A stretch of DNA of 64,000 bases from CAZVKN01 sp964627035 (GCA_964627035.1 CAZVKN010000006.1:55686-119685); one strand, 5' to 3'; shown: positions 46,805 to 55,471, numbered from the stretch's first letter. Numbers and translations are program-made. The notes: generated from the letters alone by a model not told the origin.

Positions 46805-47718
46805 TTGACATGACCGTTCAGATGGGGGATGTCAATTTAAGCACTCCGCTGCTGACAGGATCGGGAACTTTTGGATACGGCAGCGAATTTGAATCTCTTA
46901 TTGATTACTCGATGTTGGGTGGGATCGTTACCAAATCTCTCTCTCTTGAGCCGAGAAAGGGCAATCCTCCTCCCCGCATCTGTGAGACAGGATATGGTGG
47001 GATTCTGAATTCAATAGGTCTGGCAAATCCGGGTGTTGACAGCTTCCTCACAGAGAAAGTGCCTCTGCTTCCAATAACTAAAACCAAAGTGTACATCAGC
47101 GTCGTCGGCAACAGCGTCGAGGATTTTGTCGAGGTGATCCATAGGCTGGAGGATGTCAAGAATATTGCCGGATATGAGCTGAATGTCTCCTGTCCGAATG
47201 TCAGAGTCGGTGGTTTGGATATCGGCGGTGATAAGGAAGCAGTCTCAGCGATTGTGAAAGAGGTGAGACAGGCGACTGAGAGATTCATTTCCGTCAAGCT
47301 GACACCGAACCAACCTGCAATTGCTCCGATGGCAGAAGCAGCGCAAAAGTCAGGTGCAGATGCGTTGACACTGACCAACACCTTGATCGGGATGGCGATT
47401 GATGCGGAGAAGCAGAAACCTCTACTCGGGCTGGGTACAGGCGGTTACAGCGGACCTCCGCTGAAACCTGTTGCACTCGCTAAAGTTTGGCAGGCTTCAC
47501 AGGTTGTGGATATCCCCATCTGGGCATCAGGTGGCATGGTGAACGGTATTGACTGCATTGAATTTCTGCTGGCAGGGGCCTCTGCATTACAACTCGGATC
47601 AGTATTGTTTGCGGATCCGTTTGCACCGCAGCGTGTTTTGGCAGAGATGAGAAACTATTGTGAACGTCATGAGGTGAGCAGAATCTCGGATCTAATCGGG
47701 CAGTTAAAACAGATATGA
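46801..47718 (+). CDS. pyrD: dihydroorotate dehydrogenase, catalytic subunit (type 1B)
   Basis: PyrD oxidises dihydroorotate to orotate in pyrimidine synthesis. The 305-residue length and the catalytic-base Cys in ELNVSCPNV identify class 1B, which needs PyrK, the adjacent and overlapping gene. FMN-binding features include LLTGSGTFGYGSEF at the start, SVKLTPN, and WASGGMVNGIDCIEFLLAGASALQLGSVLF split near the end. pyrG lies a few genes downstream, so pyrimidine genes are loosely clustered. Confidence 0.97.
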   Translation: MIDMTVQMGDVNLSTPLLTGSGTFGYGSEFESLIDYSMLGGIVTKSLSLEPRKGNPPPRICETGYGGILNSIGLANPGVDSFLTEKVPLLPITKTKVYISVVGNSVEDFVEVIHRLEDVKNIAGYELNVSCPNVRVGGLDIGGDKEAVSAIVKEVRQATERFISVKLTPNQPAIAPMAEAAQKSGADALTLTNTLIGMAIDAEKQKPLLGLGTGGYSGPPLKPVALAKVWQASQVVDIPIWASGGMVNGIDCIEFLLAGASALQLGSVLFADPFAPQRVLAEMRNYCERHEVSRISDLIGQLKQI

Positions 47719-47719
47719 T

Positions 47720-48172
47720 ATGTACATAATGGTCAATATGCTTAGATTAGATATAATTCGAGTCATATTTCTACCGCTATTACTGTTTTTGATTGGTTGT
47801 GCTCCGAAAGGAGTACTTCACGCTCCGACAGATCGGACAGACCGCTCCTCGAGCCGCTATTACACCGGACATAGCTGGATGGGGATTGCTTCATACTACG
47901 CCGATAAATTCCACGGACGACAAACCGCAAACGGTGAGACATACGATATGCACGGGTTTACGGCAGCTCACAAGAAGCTACCGTTCAACACAGTACTTCG
48001 AGTCACATACTTGAAGACAGGAAAGAGCTGCGAGGTTCGCATTAATGATCGCGGTCCGTTTGTTCGTGGCAGAGAGATTGACCTGACTCTGGGTGCTGCT
48101 AAGAAAATCGGTTTAGCTGTAGACGGTGTGGGTAAAGTACGTCTTAAGATCATAAAACTTGGAAAGAAATGA
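47720..48172 (+). CDS. rlpA: RlpA-like septal ring lytic transglycosylase lipoprotein
   Basis: A 150-residue lipoprotein with lipobox LIGC (Cys27) and one double-psi beta-barrel (about 60-148). The barrel has GIASYYADKFHGRQTANGE and the conserved NDRGPFVRGREIDL, where the Asp is catalytic in RlpA enzymes that cleave naked glycan strands. There is no SPOR domain, so localisation to the septum through denuded glycan is not supported here. The start has three Met within seven residues. It lies between pyrD (one base after its stop) and cdsA (overlap of four bases). Confidence 0.92.
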   Translation: MYIMVNMLRLDIIRVIFLPLLLFLIGCAPKGVLHAPTDRTDRSSSRYYTGHSWMGIASYYADKFHGRQTANGETYDMHGFTAAHKKLPFNTVLRVTYLKTGKSCEVRINDRGPFVRGREIDLTLGAAKKIGLAVDGVGKVRLKIIKLGKK

Positions 48173-48972
48173 AGAAAGGTGGTTTAGGATCAAGGCTTAT
48201 CGTTGCGGCATGGGGAATACCGCTGTTGCTTGGTCTGACCTATCTTGGGGACTACTGGACGGCAATGCTAATCCTGGGGATAGCTGCAGCAGCTCAATCT
48301 GAGTATTACAAGATTCTGACTGCCATGGATTACCATCCGATGTTCATCCCGGGATTGGTCGGTGGAGCGGTAGTTGTCGCTGCATGGCACATAGGCATAG
48401 AGTATCTCGGTTGGGTGCTTGTGTTGATGATTCCATTGATAATGCTCGGTGGATTGATCGGAACAAGAAGACATACCGATGTGATGGCGACCATTGCCGG
48501 AATCTGTTATACGCCGCTGCTTGCAGGGGCATTTATCTTTATACGTGGATGGCAGTCTGCGGATCCGCTTCAAAATGAAGGACGCTGGTTGGCGTTTTGT
48601 GTTTTTGGAGCGATTTGGGTCGGTGACACAGCTGCCTATTTCGGTGGCAGAGCGTTTGGAAAACATAAGCTGGCACCCAATATCAGCCCTAAGAAGACAG
48701 TTGAGGGATTTGTCTTCGGGCTGGTTGGAGCGGTTCTTTTCGGATACATCTGCTATACAGTCGGCTTGGTCAGGCTTGACATCAGCCTGGTGGTCGGATT
48801 GACCGCCGGAACATTCGGTCAGTTGGGAGATCTGGTGGAATCCAGGATTAAACGTGAGGCTGGAGTTAAGGATAGCGGAACACTCCTTCCCGGACATGGT
48901 GGTTTACTGGACAGATTTGACTCGCTTATGACCACTGCTCCGATAGTCGCTCTCTACCTTTTATTTCGGTGA
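48169..48972 (+). CDS. cdsA: phosphatidate cytidylyltransferase
   Basis: CdsA makes CDP-diacylglycerol from phosphatidic acid and CTP, the central step to phospholipids. The 267-residue protein has about eight membrane helices and the C-terminal family signature GDLVESRIKREAGVKDSGTL followed by PGHGGLLDRFDS, which supplies metal-binding Asp residues. It overlaps rlpA by four bases. The later gene pgsA uses its product. Confidence 0.96.
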   Translation: MKKGGLGSRLIVAAWGIPLLLGLTYLGDYWTAMLILGIAAAAQSEYYKILTAMDYHPMFIPGLVGGAVVVAAWHIGIEYLGWVLVLMIPLIMLGGLIGTRRHTDVMATIAGICYTPLLAGAFIFIRGWQSADPLQNEGRWLAFCVFGAIWVGDTAAYFGGRAFGKHKLAPNISPKKTVEGFVFGLVGAVLFGYICYTVGLVRLDISLVVGLTAGTFGQLGDLVESRIKREAGVKDSGTLLPGHGGLLDRFDSLMTTAPIVALYLLFR

Positions 48973-49075
48973 TATGACGGTTAATGTTGCGAAACAAACC
49001 ACCTTTGTCTTACATTTCAATATTATGCCCGACTGATTCAGGATTCTGATTATTGCAGACACAATTACCGCTATA

Positions 49076-49204
49076 CAGTCTGTCACGAATAGGGAGTTAC
49101 CGCTGTCAGCCCGCCGTGGCTGACAGTTAACTTACATATCATCAATTGGATGGCTGTCAGGTGCGGCGACCTGACAGCGAAGAATTTGCATTCTTGACAG
49201 ACCG
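49076..49204 (+). mobile_element. MITE-like element, copy C (129 bp)
   Basis: The ends CAGTCTGTCACGAAT (49076-49090) and the complement of CGGTCTGTCAAGAAT (right end to 49204) pair with two mismatches. TATA flanks it on both sides (49072-49075 and 49205-49208). Its first hairpin reads CTGTCAGC..GCTGACAG, where copies A and B have CTGTCAAC..GTTGACAG: both sides of one base pair changed together (A-T to G-C), which supports the stem. It lies between cdsA and pyrG. Confidence 0.78.
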
Positions 49205-49242
49205 TATAACCGGGACAACCAATATCAAACAACAGCTTAAAT

Positions 49243-50925
49243 ATGCGCAAACATTCCGGTAGCAGGAAGAAAAAGAACAAACCGAAATTCATCTTTTTCA
49301 CTGGCGGAGTGGTGTCTGCTTTGGGAAAAGGAATCGCAGCAGCATCACTTGGAACCCTCCTTCAGGCGCGCGGTTTTCGCGTCACCATCATGAAATTAGA
49401 CCCCTACATCAATGTTGATCCCGGCACAATGAATCCGTTTCAACACGGTGAAGTTTACGTGACGGACGACGGTGCTGAGACTGATCTCGACTTGGGGCAC
49501 TACGAGAGGTTCCTTAACATTTCTATGGGCAAGCTTAATAACGCCACAACCGGTCAGATCTACAAATCGGTGATTGATCACGAACGAGCCGGAGATTACC
49601 TCGGTGCTACGGTTCAGGTTATCCCTCATATCACCGATGAGATCAAACGCAACATTCATGCGCTTGCTGAAAGTGAAAAGGGTTGGGACGTTGTACTGCT
49701 CGAGATCGGCGGTACGGTCGGTGACATTGAAGGGCAGCCGTTCCTTGAGGCGATCCGTCAGCTCGGTCTTGAGATGGGTCCTACCAATGCGGTGTTTGTG
49801 CATCTGACCCTGATTCCATACCTTGAGTCTTCCGGTGAAGTCAAGACCAAACCGACTCAACACTCGGTGAAGGCACTGCGTGAAATCGGAATCCAGCCGG
49901 ATGTGTTGATCTGCCGTACCGGACAGAACCTAACTGCTGATCTGAAGAAGAAAATAGGTCTGTTTTGTTCTGTGCCACCGAAGGCGGTGATAGAAGCGAT
50001 TGATGTGGACAGCATCTATGAAGTCCCACAGAACTTGGAGCGGGAAGGGCTGAGCGACATTATTATCAAGAAATTGAAGTTGAAATGTGATGCTCCAATG
50101 CTGTCGGAATGGAACAAGAAAGTTGATAAGCTGTCAAACGTATCGAACTCATGCACAATTGCTCTCTGCGGTAAATACACAGGTCTTCACGATTCTTACA
50201 AGAGCATCATGGAGTCGTTCATCCATGCCGGCATTGACAACAATACCAAAGTTGAAGTGAAGTGGCTTCATTCAGAAGAGATAACACCGGACAATGTGGC
50301 TGCTAAGTTGGAAGGGATTGACGGTCTGCTTATCCCCGGAGGATTCGGTGAACGAGGTATTGAAGGTAAAATTACAGCGGTCAAATATGTCCGTGAAAAC
50401 AATATCCCGTTCTTCGGCATCTGTCTCGGAATGCAATGCGCTGTGGTGGAGTTTGCGCGCAATATCATCGGCTATAAGAAGGCGAACTCAAGTGAATTCA
50501 GCCCGAAGACCAAATATCCGGTGATAGACTTGCTCCCCGAGCAGAAGCATATTGAAGACAAAGGTGCAACCATGCGTCTCGGTTCAAAACCGTGTCACGT
50601 ACAACCCGGCTCTCTGGCGTATCAAATATATGGACAGGAGCTAATCAGAGAGCGTCATCGCCATCGCTATGAATTCAACAATGAATACCGGGACTCATAC
50701 GAAGAGAGCGGCATGGTGTTCGGAGGGTTGTCGCCGGATCACAGACTCGTCGAGTTGGTTGAGCTGCCCGATCACCCGTGGTTCATCGGCTGCCAGTTTC
50801 ATCCTGAATTGAAGAGTAGATTTACGAAGACGCATCCTTTGTTTAGGGAGTTTGTAGCTGCTGCATTAGACCACAAGAGTCTGTCCGATAATACAAACAA
50901 CCCGCTGTCAGGTCGCCGTACCTGA
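49243..50925 (+). CDS. pyrG: CTP synthase with repeat-derived C-terminal tail
   Basis: PyrG aminates UTP to CTP using glutamine. The synthetase domain begins KFIFFTGGVVSALGKGIAAASLG, and the glutaminase domain has LIPGGFGERG, the nucleophile in GICLGMQ, and QFHPELKSRF. The protein is 560 residues, a little longer than the usual 530-550. The last 15 codons (from 50878, reading SLSDNTNNPLSGRRT) and the TGA stop lie inside MITE-like copy D, so the native end has been replaced or extended by the insertion. Another copy (C) lies just before the start, which puts pyrG between two oppositely oriented elements. Confidence 0.98.
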   Translation: MRKHSGSRKKKNKPKFIFFTGGVVSALGKGIAAASLGTLLQARGFRVTIMKLDPYINVDPGTMNPFQHGEVYVTDDGAETDLDLGHYERFLNISMGKLNNATTGQIYKSVIDHERAGDYLGATVQVIPHITDEIKRNIHALAESEKGWDVVLLEIGGTVGDIEGQPFLEAIRQLGLEMGPTNAVFVHLTLIPYLESSGEVKTKPTQHSVKALREIGIQPDVLICRTGQNLTADLKKKIGLFCSVPPKAVIEAIDVDSIYEVPQNLEREGLSDIIIKKLKLKCDAPMLSEWNKKVDKLSNVSNSCTIALCGKYTGLHDSYKSIMESFIHAGIDNNTKVEVKWLHSEEITPDNVAAKLEGIDGLLIPGGFGERGIEGKITAVKYVRENNIPFFGICLGMQCAVVEFARNIIGYKKANSSEFSPKTKYPVIDLLPEQKHIEDKGATMRLGSKPCHVQPGSLAYQIYGQELIRERHRHRYEFNNEYRDSYEESGMVFGGLSPDHRLVELVELPDHPWFIGCQFHPELKSRFTKTHPLFREFVAAALDHKSLSDNTNNPLSGRRT

Positions 50926-51006
50926 CAGCCACCTTATTGATATTACATATGTTGGGCTGTCAACCGCGGCGGGTTGACAGCGGAAACATCTATTATCGGA
51001 CATACT
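50878..51006 (-). mobile_element. MITE-like element, copy D (129 bp), overlapping the end of pyrG
   Basis: This copy is in the opposite orientation to A-C. The ends AGTCTGTCCGATAATA and the complement of AGTATGTCCGATAATA differ at one base. The hairpins are GCTGTCAGGT/ACCTGACAGC (loop CGCCGT) and GCTGTCAAC..GTTGACAGC. The flanks CACAAG (left) and CAGAAG (right) match at five of six bases. The pyrG stop lies in the first hairpin, so this stem may also end the transcript. Confidence 0.78.
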
Positions 51007-51053
51007 CAGAAGAGTGAATCTCACATTATGAATAGCATTAACATGGACGTACA

Positions 51054-52001
51054 ATGAAAAGACTAGGATTTGCCTATCACGACCTGTTTAAGGCTCACGA
51101 TGCCGGACCTGATCATCCTGAGCGTCCCGAACGGATTGACAGCGTTATGAAAGCAGTGCAAGAAGCGGACTGGTACGATCAGGTTACGCAGGTTGAGGCG
51201 AGGGAAGCGACTCCTGAAGAGGTTGCTTTTGCTCATGAACCGCGCTATGTGACAGCTATGCGAAGATTGTGCGACGCAGGCGGTGCGTTCCTGCTGTCTA
51301 TGGAGAGTAATGTTGGCAAGGAGAGTTATCCGGCAGCATTACGATCTATCGGCGCTGGTCTGACCCTCGCTGACGGTGTGCTCGAAGGACAGTGGTCAAT
51401 CGGATTTGCTCCGACCCGCCCGCCCGGACATCACGCAAGCTGGGATCGTCCGAGAGGATTCTGCATTTTTAACAGCATCGCAGTTCTTGCCCGCTACCTC
51501 ATTATCAAGCAGCACTTTGACCGGGTTGCAATCTTCGACTTTGATGTGCACCACGGCAACGGAACAGAAAATACTTTCTACGATGATCCGCAGGTGTTAT
51601 ACTGCAGCATCCATCGTGACAACCTGTTTCCATACGACAAAGGGAAGGTGCTTGATCAGGGTGAAGGGACAGGAAAAGGTTTCAATCTGAACGTTCCGCT
51701 TAAAGCTGCCAGCGGTGACGATGTGTATTTGGAAGCAATTGACAAAACTGTGATTCCACGTTTCAAAGAGTTCGATCCACAGTTTATTCTCGTATCCGCC
51801 GGATTCGATGGTCATATAGATGACGTAATAGGTGGAATGCGATTGACAGGTGACGGTTACGCAGACATTGCCGAGAGAGTATTAACGATGGCTTCCGGAT
51901 CTGCACAAGGGCGAATTGTGACGCTGATGGAGGGTGGCTACAGTCTGAAAGGACTTGCTGACGGTGTTACCTCTTATCTCGGCAGGATGATACAAGGCTA
52001 A
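51054..52001 (+). CDS. histone deacetylase family zinc hydrolase
   Basis: A 315-residue member of the class II-like deacetylase family; bacterial members act on polyamines (acetylpolyamine amidohydrolases) or acetylated proteins. The zinc and catalytic motifs are intact: PTRPPGHHA (His pair), FDFDVHHGNG (Asp and His ligands), SAGFDGH (Asp ligand) and MEGGYS. It begins HPERPERI-rich near residue 22, normal for the family. The ATG at 51054 follows copy D by about 47 bases. The last base of its stop is the first of folB (TAATG), so it is coupled to the folate genes. Its natural substrate is unknown. Confidence 0.92.
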   Translation: MKRLGFAYHDLFKAHDAGPDHPERPERIDSVMKAVQEADWYDQVTQVEAREATPEEVAFAHEPRYVTAMRRLCDAGGAFLLSMESNVGKESYPAALRSIGAGLTLADGVLEGQWSIGFAPTRPPGHHASWDRPRGFCIFNSIAVLARYLIIKQHFDRVAIFDFDVHHGNGTENTFYDDPQVLYCSIHRDNLFPYDKGKVLDQGEGTGKGFNLNVPLKAASGDDVYLEAIDKTVIPRFKEFDPQFILVSAGFDGHIDDVIGGMRLTGDGYADIAERVLTMASGSAQGRIVTLMEGGYSLKGLADGVTSYLGRMIQG

Positions 52002-52384
52002 TGGATTTCGTAAGATTAAATAATCTGAAATTCTATGCCTACCACGGCTCAAGCAAAGGTGAAGCCGAAGATGGTCAGCGATTCGAGGTTGATGTTGAAA
52101 TGTCCGGCAGCCTGCGACACGCAGCCAGAAAGGACGATGTGAAACATACGTATGACTACAATCAGATTTATGATGTCGTAAACAGCGTTGTCACCGGTGC
52201 AAGATATAACCTGATAGAGACACTGGCGGAGCATATTGCATCCGGTCTTTTAGAAACATACCCGAAAGCGATAGTCAGAATAGTGGTGCGAAAACCGCAT
52301 CTGCCTGTACAGGGAGTATTGGACAGCGCTGAGGCCGAGATCACTCGCGGTCCGTTGAGCAGTGTAGAATCGGCTGAGGATTAG
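52001..52384 (+). CDS. folB: dihydroneopterin aldolase
   Basis: FolB cleaves dihydroneopterin to the hydroxymethyl-pterin used for folate. The 127-residue protein starts MDFVRLNNLKFYAYHGSSKGE, with the active-site Glu in GEAEDGQRFEV, TYDYNQIYDVV, and the catalytic Lys in VVRKPHLPVQG. It overlaps the deacetylase stop by one base and is followed without a gap by folK. Confidence 0.93.
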   Translation: MDFVRLNNLKFYAYHGSSKGEAEDGQRFEVDVEMSGSLRHAARKDDVKHTYDYNQIYDVVNSVVTGARYNLIETLAEHIASGLLETYPKAIVRIVVRKPHLPVQGVLDSAEAEITRGPLSSVESAED

Positions 52385-52888
52385 ATGGGAGTGCAGACTT
52401 ATCTTTCACTCGGGTCAAATCTCGGTGATCGTTTGCGGAACATCTCAAGCGGGATAGAAGCGATTCAGAGACATGCTGTGAACAGGAGAGTGAGAGTCAG
52501 TCCATTTTTCGAGACCGAGCCTTGGGGGAATCCTGAGCAATCTGCTTTTATAAATTGCTGTGTTGAGATTGAAACTTTGTTAAATCCAGATGAGTTATTG
52601 GCAGCCATGAAATCAATAGAAGCGCAAATGGGAAGGAATAACAACAGATCTCGATGGAGTCCGCGTGAGCTTGACATTGATATACTATTGTACGGTTCTG
52701 TTCAGGTGGACAGTAAGCAGCTGACAATACCTCACAGAGAGCTAACAAAACGACGATTTGCTCTTGAACCGCTGTCTTGCATTGCACCTGAGCTGACGGC
52801 TCCCTCTTTTGGGAAGAGCGTGACGCAACTGCTCGAAGAGTGCATAGATGAAAGCCATGTCAAAGAGTATATTCCAAAGGAATCATGA
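52385..52888 (+). CDS. folK: 2-amino-4-hydroxy-6-hydroxymethyldihydropteridine pyrophosphokinase
   Basis: FolK transfers pyrophosphate from ATP to the pterin product of FolB. The 167-residue protein has LSLGSNLGDR at the start, TEPWGNPEQSAFINC, RWSPRELDIDILLYG (metal-binding Asp pair), and IPHRELTKRRFALEPL, all family hallmarks. ATG directly follows the folB TAG, and its end overlaps the kinase gene by four bases. The C-terminal 20 residues are acidic and not conserved. Confidence 0.96.
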   Translation: MGVQTYLSLGSNLGDRLRNISSGIEAIQRHAVNRRVRVSPFFETEPWGNPEQSAFINCCVEIETLLNPDELLAAMKSIEAQMGRNNNRSRWSPRELDIDILLYGSVQVDSKQLTIPHRELTKRRFALEPLSCIAPELTAPSFGKSVTQLLEECIDESHVKEYIPKES

Positions 52889-53526
52889 GTTTACCATCCG
52901 GAGCATACATAGCCATCGAGGGGAGCATCGGTGTCGGAAAAACATCTTTGGCTAAGATAATTCACGAACAGAAGAACGCCGAGCTGATACTTGAACAGCC
53001 GGACAGCAATCCGTTTCTTCCGGATTTCTATGAGAATCGGAGTATGTGGGCTTTGCAAACACAGCTTTCTTTTCTGCTTAGCCGTCACCGTCAGCAACTG
53101 CTGCTGAAACAGAAGAGCTTTTTCCACGACATATCGGTCACGGATTACATCTTCGACAAGGATCGGCTGTTTGCGAGGCTAAACCTCAGTGATCGCGACT
53201 TTGAGCTATACAACAGGATTTCGAAAGGATTGGTGCAGGATATTCCTACGCCTGATCTGGTTGTGTGGCTGAAATCTTCTCCTGAAAGATTGCTGACACA
53301 GATCAGAATACGCGACGTCCCTTACGAGAGAAACATCAAGCTCGATTACCTTACCGATATAACTGAGGCATACAACAGACTCTTTACGTCATGGGAGAAA
53401 TGCTCGCTGTTAAAGGTGGACTGTACTAAAGTAGATTTTATATCCAATGAGATACATCAGAACAAATTGATAGACACAATTTTCGATATGCCGGAAAAAA
53501 TCTACGAATTTGAGTTAGAGGCTTGA
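52885..53526 (+). CDS. deoxynucleoside kinase
   Basis: A 213-residue P-loop kinase of the deoxyadenosine/deoxyguanosine kinase family, which phosphorylates salvaged deoxynucleosides. The P-loop is EGSIGVGKTSLAK; the substrate region has EQPDSNPFLPDFYE; the DRLFARLNL part and the LID arginines in IRIRDVPYERNI are present. The exact base preference cannot be read from sequence. It overlaps folK by four bases (ATGA), so folate and nucleotide salvage genes share a transcript. Confidence 0.92.
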   Translation: MSLPSGAYIAIEGSIGVGKTSLAKIIHEQKNAELILEQPDSNPFLPDFYENRSMWALQTQLSFLLSRHRQQLLLKQKSFFHDISVTDYIFDKDRLFARLNLSDRDFELYNRISKGLVQDIPTPDLVVWLKSSPERLLTQIRIRDVPYERNIKLDYLTDITEAYNRLFTSWEKCSLLKVDCTKVDFISNEIHQNKLIDTIFDMPEKIYEFELEA

Positions 53527-53527
53527 C

Positions 53528-53710
53528 ATGGGAAGATTTATTGCGTTATTATTAGCTTTTTATATCGGTACTCAACTTGTTCTGTGGGTGTCTCAAAAAT
53601 TCAGACGATTCAAGGGCGAAAGGACTGTACAACCTCCTGATTCAAACAAACGCTCCCCTTGGCAGAATGGAGATGTGGAAGATGCCGATTATGAAGAAAT
53701 CGAAAAGTGA
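53528..53710 (+). CDS. small single-helix membrane protein
   Basis: A 60-residue protein with one N-terminal membrane helix (about 4-22), a basic stretch (KFRRFKGER) and an acidic tail ending EDADYEEIEK. It starts one base after the kinase stop, so it is almost certainly co-translated. No family is recognised. The charge layout suggests the tail faces the cytoplasm. Confidence 0.72.
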   Translation: MGRFIALLLAFYIGTQLVLWVSQKFRRFKGERTVQPPDSNKRSPWQNGDVEDADYEEIEK

Positions 53711-53767
53711 CGGTTGATAGAACGCTTTTTTACCTTTCAACTACGTATCTAATTCCGGGATAAAATT

Positions 53768-54166
53768 ATGAGAAATGTTGTATCTACCGATAAATCACCA
53801 CAGGCTATAGGAGCATACAGCCAGGGAATTCTTTTCGGCAGTGGAGATTCTTCGGCAGATTTGCTGTTCACATCGGGTCAACTCGGAATGGATCCGCAGA
53901 GCGGTGAACTAATTGAGAATGACATTGCGGCAGAAACAAAGCGGGCGATGGAGAACCTGAAAGGTGTTGTGGAAGCAGGTGGGTCGTCAATGGACAAGAT
54001 CATCAAGGTGACAATTTTCCTGGCAGACATATCAGATTTTCTTGTTGTTAATGAAGTATATGCACGCTATTTCCCGAAAGACCCTCCGGCACGATCAGCG
54101 TTTCAGGTTGCAGCACTGCCGAAAGGCGCACGCGTAGAGATTGAGTGCATTGCAGCGGTCGGTTAG
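53768..54166 (+). CDS. ridA: RidA family reactive intermediate deaminase
   Basis: RidA hydrolyses reactive enamine/imine intermediates made by PLP enzymes. The 132-residue protein has the usual start (STDKSPQAIGAYSQGI), LFTSGQLGMDPQSGEL, and the signature PPARSAFQVAALPKGARVEIE, in which the Arg binds the substrate carboxylate and the Glu activates water. It starts 57 bases after the small membrane protein. Confidence 0.95.
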   Translation: MRNVVSTDKSPQAIGAYSQGILFGSGDSSADLLFTSGQLGMDPQSGELIENDIAAETKRAMENLKGVVEAGGSSMDKIIKVTIFLADISDFLVVNEVYARYFPKDPPARSAFQVAALPKGARVEIECIAAVG

Positions 54167-54184
54167 ACAACAGTCGTTACAGAT

Positions 54185-54868
54185 GTGAATGTTGTGAAGA
54201 TGCGAAACCGAGAAACAGTTATGACTGTGTTCCTGCTGGTCGCAATAACACTTCTGCCGGTGTCGAGCCGGTCAGCTCCTGTTCGTAATGCTGAAAGGAC
54301 TGAGGTGGGTTCTTTGACTTATTACGGTAATACTCCTCTATGTCAGCACGTACCTGTATGTCATTCCGGACTTGATCCGGAATCCAGTCCCGCGTTGATT
54401 CTGCTGGATTCCCGTCTGCACGGTAATGACGTGATTATTAATGATTCTAAGGACTCAGATCTGACGGACACCGCATTAGTCAAGCGTTGGAGTCCGTCAC
54501 CGACCGGCGCTACATTAAGGTCATTGGTATTCCCGGGGTGGGGACAGGCATATAACCGTGCGCCGTTGAAGGCAGTGATTTATGGTGGGATTGAACAAGC
54601 GTTAATTTACAGCATCTATCAGAGTCACCGGCAGTTTCGATTCTATAAACAGTTTGACGATTTTAAGATACTCGCAGAGAATCATCGTGATAATCGCAAT
54701 AGGTTGACGTGGTATCTTGCGGGGGCAATAGTGATGTCAATGATGGATGCGTTTGTAGATGCTCACTTGTATCATTTTGATGTGTCGGAGGATTTGTCAC
54801 ATGTTCCGGTTGAGAATGGATTTCTAAACAGCGGGGTAAACATAACTATCGGGTGGATTGATCCATGA
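54185..54868 (+). CDS. DUF5683-like membrane protein carrying an in-frame palindromic repeat
   Basis: A 227-residue exported or membrane protein. GTG at 54185 and ATG at 54200 are both possible starts. A signal peptide (VMTVFLLVAITLLPVSS) comes first. The conserved core begins near residue 110: LRSLVFPGWGQAYNRAPLKA, then helices with YSIYQSHRQFRFY and WYLAGAIVMSMMDAFVDAHLYHF, as in the DUF5683 family of FCB bacteria. Between signal and core, about residues 59-82 (CHSGLDPESS through LDSRLHGND) are encoded by a palindromic DNA repeat of a kind otherwise found between genes (54360-54430). The repeat keeps the frame open, so the gene may still function with an extra loop. The gene overlaps the next by four bases. 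Confidence 0.85.
   Translation: MNVVKMRNRETVMTVFLLVAITLLPVSSRSAPVRNAERTEVGSLTYYGNTPLCQHVPVCHSGLDPESSPALILLDSRLHGNDVIINDSKDSDLTDTALVKRWSPSPTGATLRSLVFPGWGQAYNRAPLKAVIYGGIEQALIYSIYQSHRQFRFYKQFDDFKILAENHRDNRNRLTWYLAGAIVMSMMDAFVDAHLYHFDVSEDLSHVPVENGFLNSGVNITIGWIDP
54360..54430. repeat. palindromic repeat inserted in frame in a coding gene
   Basis: GTCATTCCGGACTTGATCCG and the rest of the first half form a hairpin ATTCCGGA CTTGA TCCGGAAT. The second half, CTGGATTCCCGTCTGCACGG to AATGAC, closes an outer pairing with GTCATT and CCAG. The relative at 4329-4495 is intergenic. Confidence 0.8.
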
Positions 54869-55413
54869 TCAGCCGTGAAGAAGCATTGAAACTGATCGAA
54901 GAGCGGGTAACCAATCAGAATCTGATTCGTCACATGCTCGCTGTGGAAGCCGTAATGCGCAAGCTTGCACTGAAACTTGATGCGGACGAGGAGTTGTGGG
55001 GTGTCACCGGATTGATTCACGATCTCGATGCTCAGGAGACACTCGAAGATTACCCGCGCCACACATACATCTCCAAAGAGATTCTCGGTGATCGCCTTTC
55101 AGAAGAGAGCTGGCACGCAATTCACGTGCATCCGGGGCATATTCCGGCGGAGAACCAATTTGACTGGGCGCTGTACTGCGCTGATCCGATCACGGGATTG
55201 ATCGTTGCTGCAACTTTGACTCATCCGTCCAAGCGTTTGCCGGAGTTGAAGCTTAAGTCGCTGAAGAAGAGATTCAAGGACAAACGATTTGCAGCGGGAG
55301 CGAATCGTGAGGCGATTAAAAGCTGCATCCATATCGGTCTCGAACTGGAAGAGTTCCTCGCATTAAGCCTGGAAGCAATGCAGGAGATTGCGGAGGAACT
55401 GGGGTTTGGTTAG
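54865..55413 (+). CDS. HD domain-containing hydrolase
   Basis: A 182-residue HD-superfamily protein. The metal-binding residues are seen in RHMLAVEAVM (His), GLIHDLDA (His-Asp, about residue 53), HPGHIPAE and YCADPITGL (Asp). It resembles the small HDIG-type hydrolases often annotated as phosphohydrolases, with a conserved lysine-rich segment LKSLKKRFKDKRFAAG typical of that subgroup. The substrate is unknown. It overlaps the DUF5683 gene by four bases and closes the operon that began near pyrG. Confidence 0.9.
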   Translation: MISREEALKLIEERVTNQNLIRHMLAVEAVMRKLALKLDADEELWGVTGLIHDLDAQETLEDYPRHTYISKEILGDRLSEESWHAIHVHPGHIPAENQFDWALYCADPITGLIVAATLTHPSKRLPELKLKSLKKRFKDKRFAAGANREAIKSCIHIGLELEEFLALSLEAMQEIAEELGFG

Positions 55414-55471
55414 TGAGCTAACTGTAAGTGTAGTAATGATGGGGTGTCCCGTAAGTAAGAAGAAATGATTC

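Noticed and set aside
48268..48897. Minus-strand 209-residue frame
   Set aside because: Antisense shadow of cdsA with no recognisable motif.
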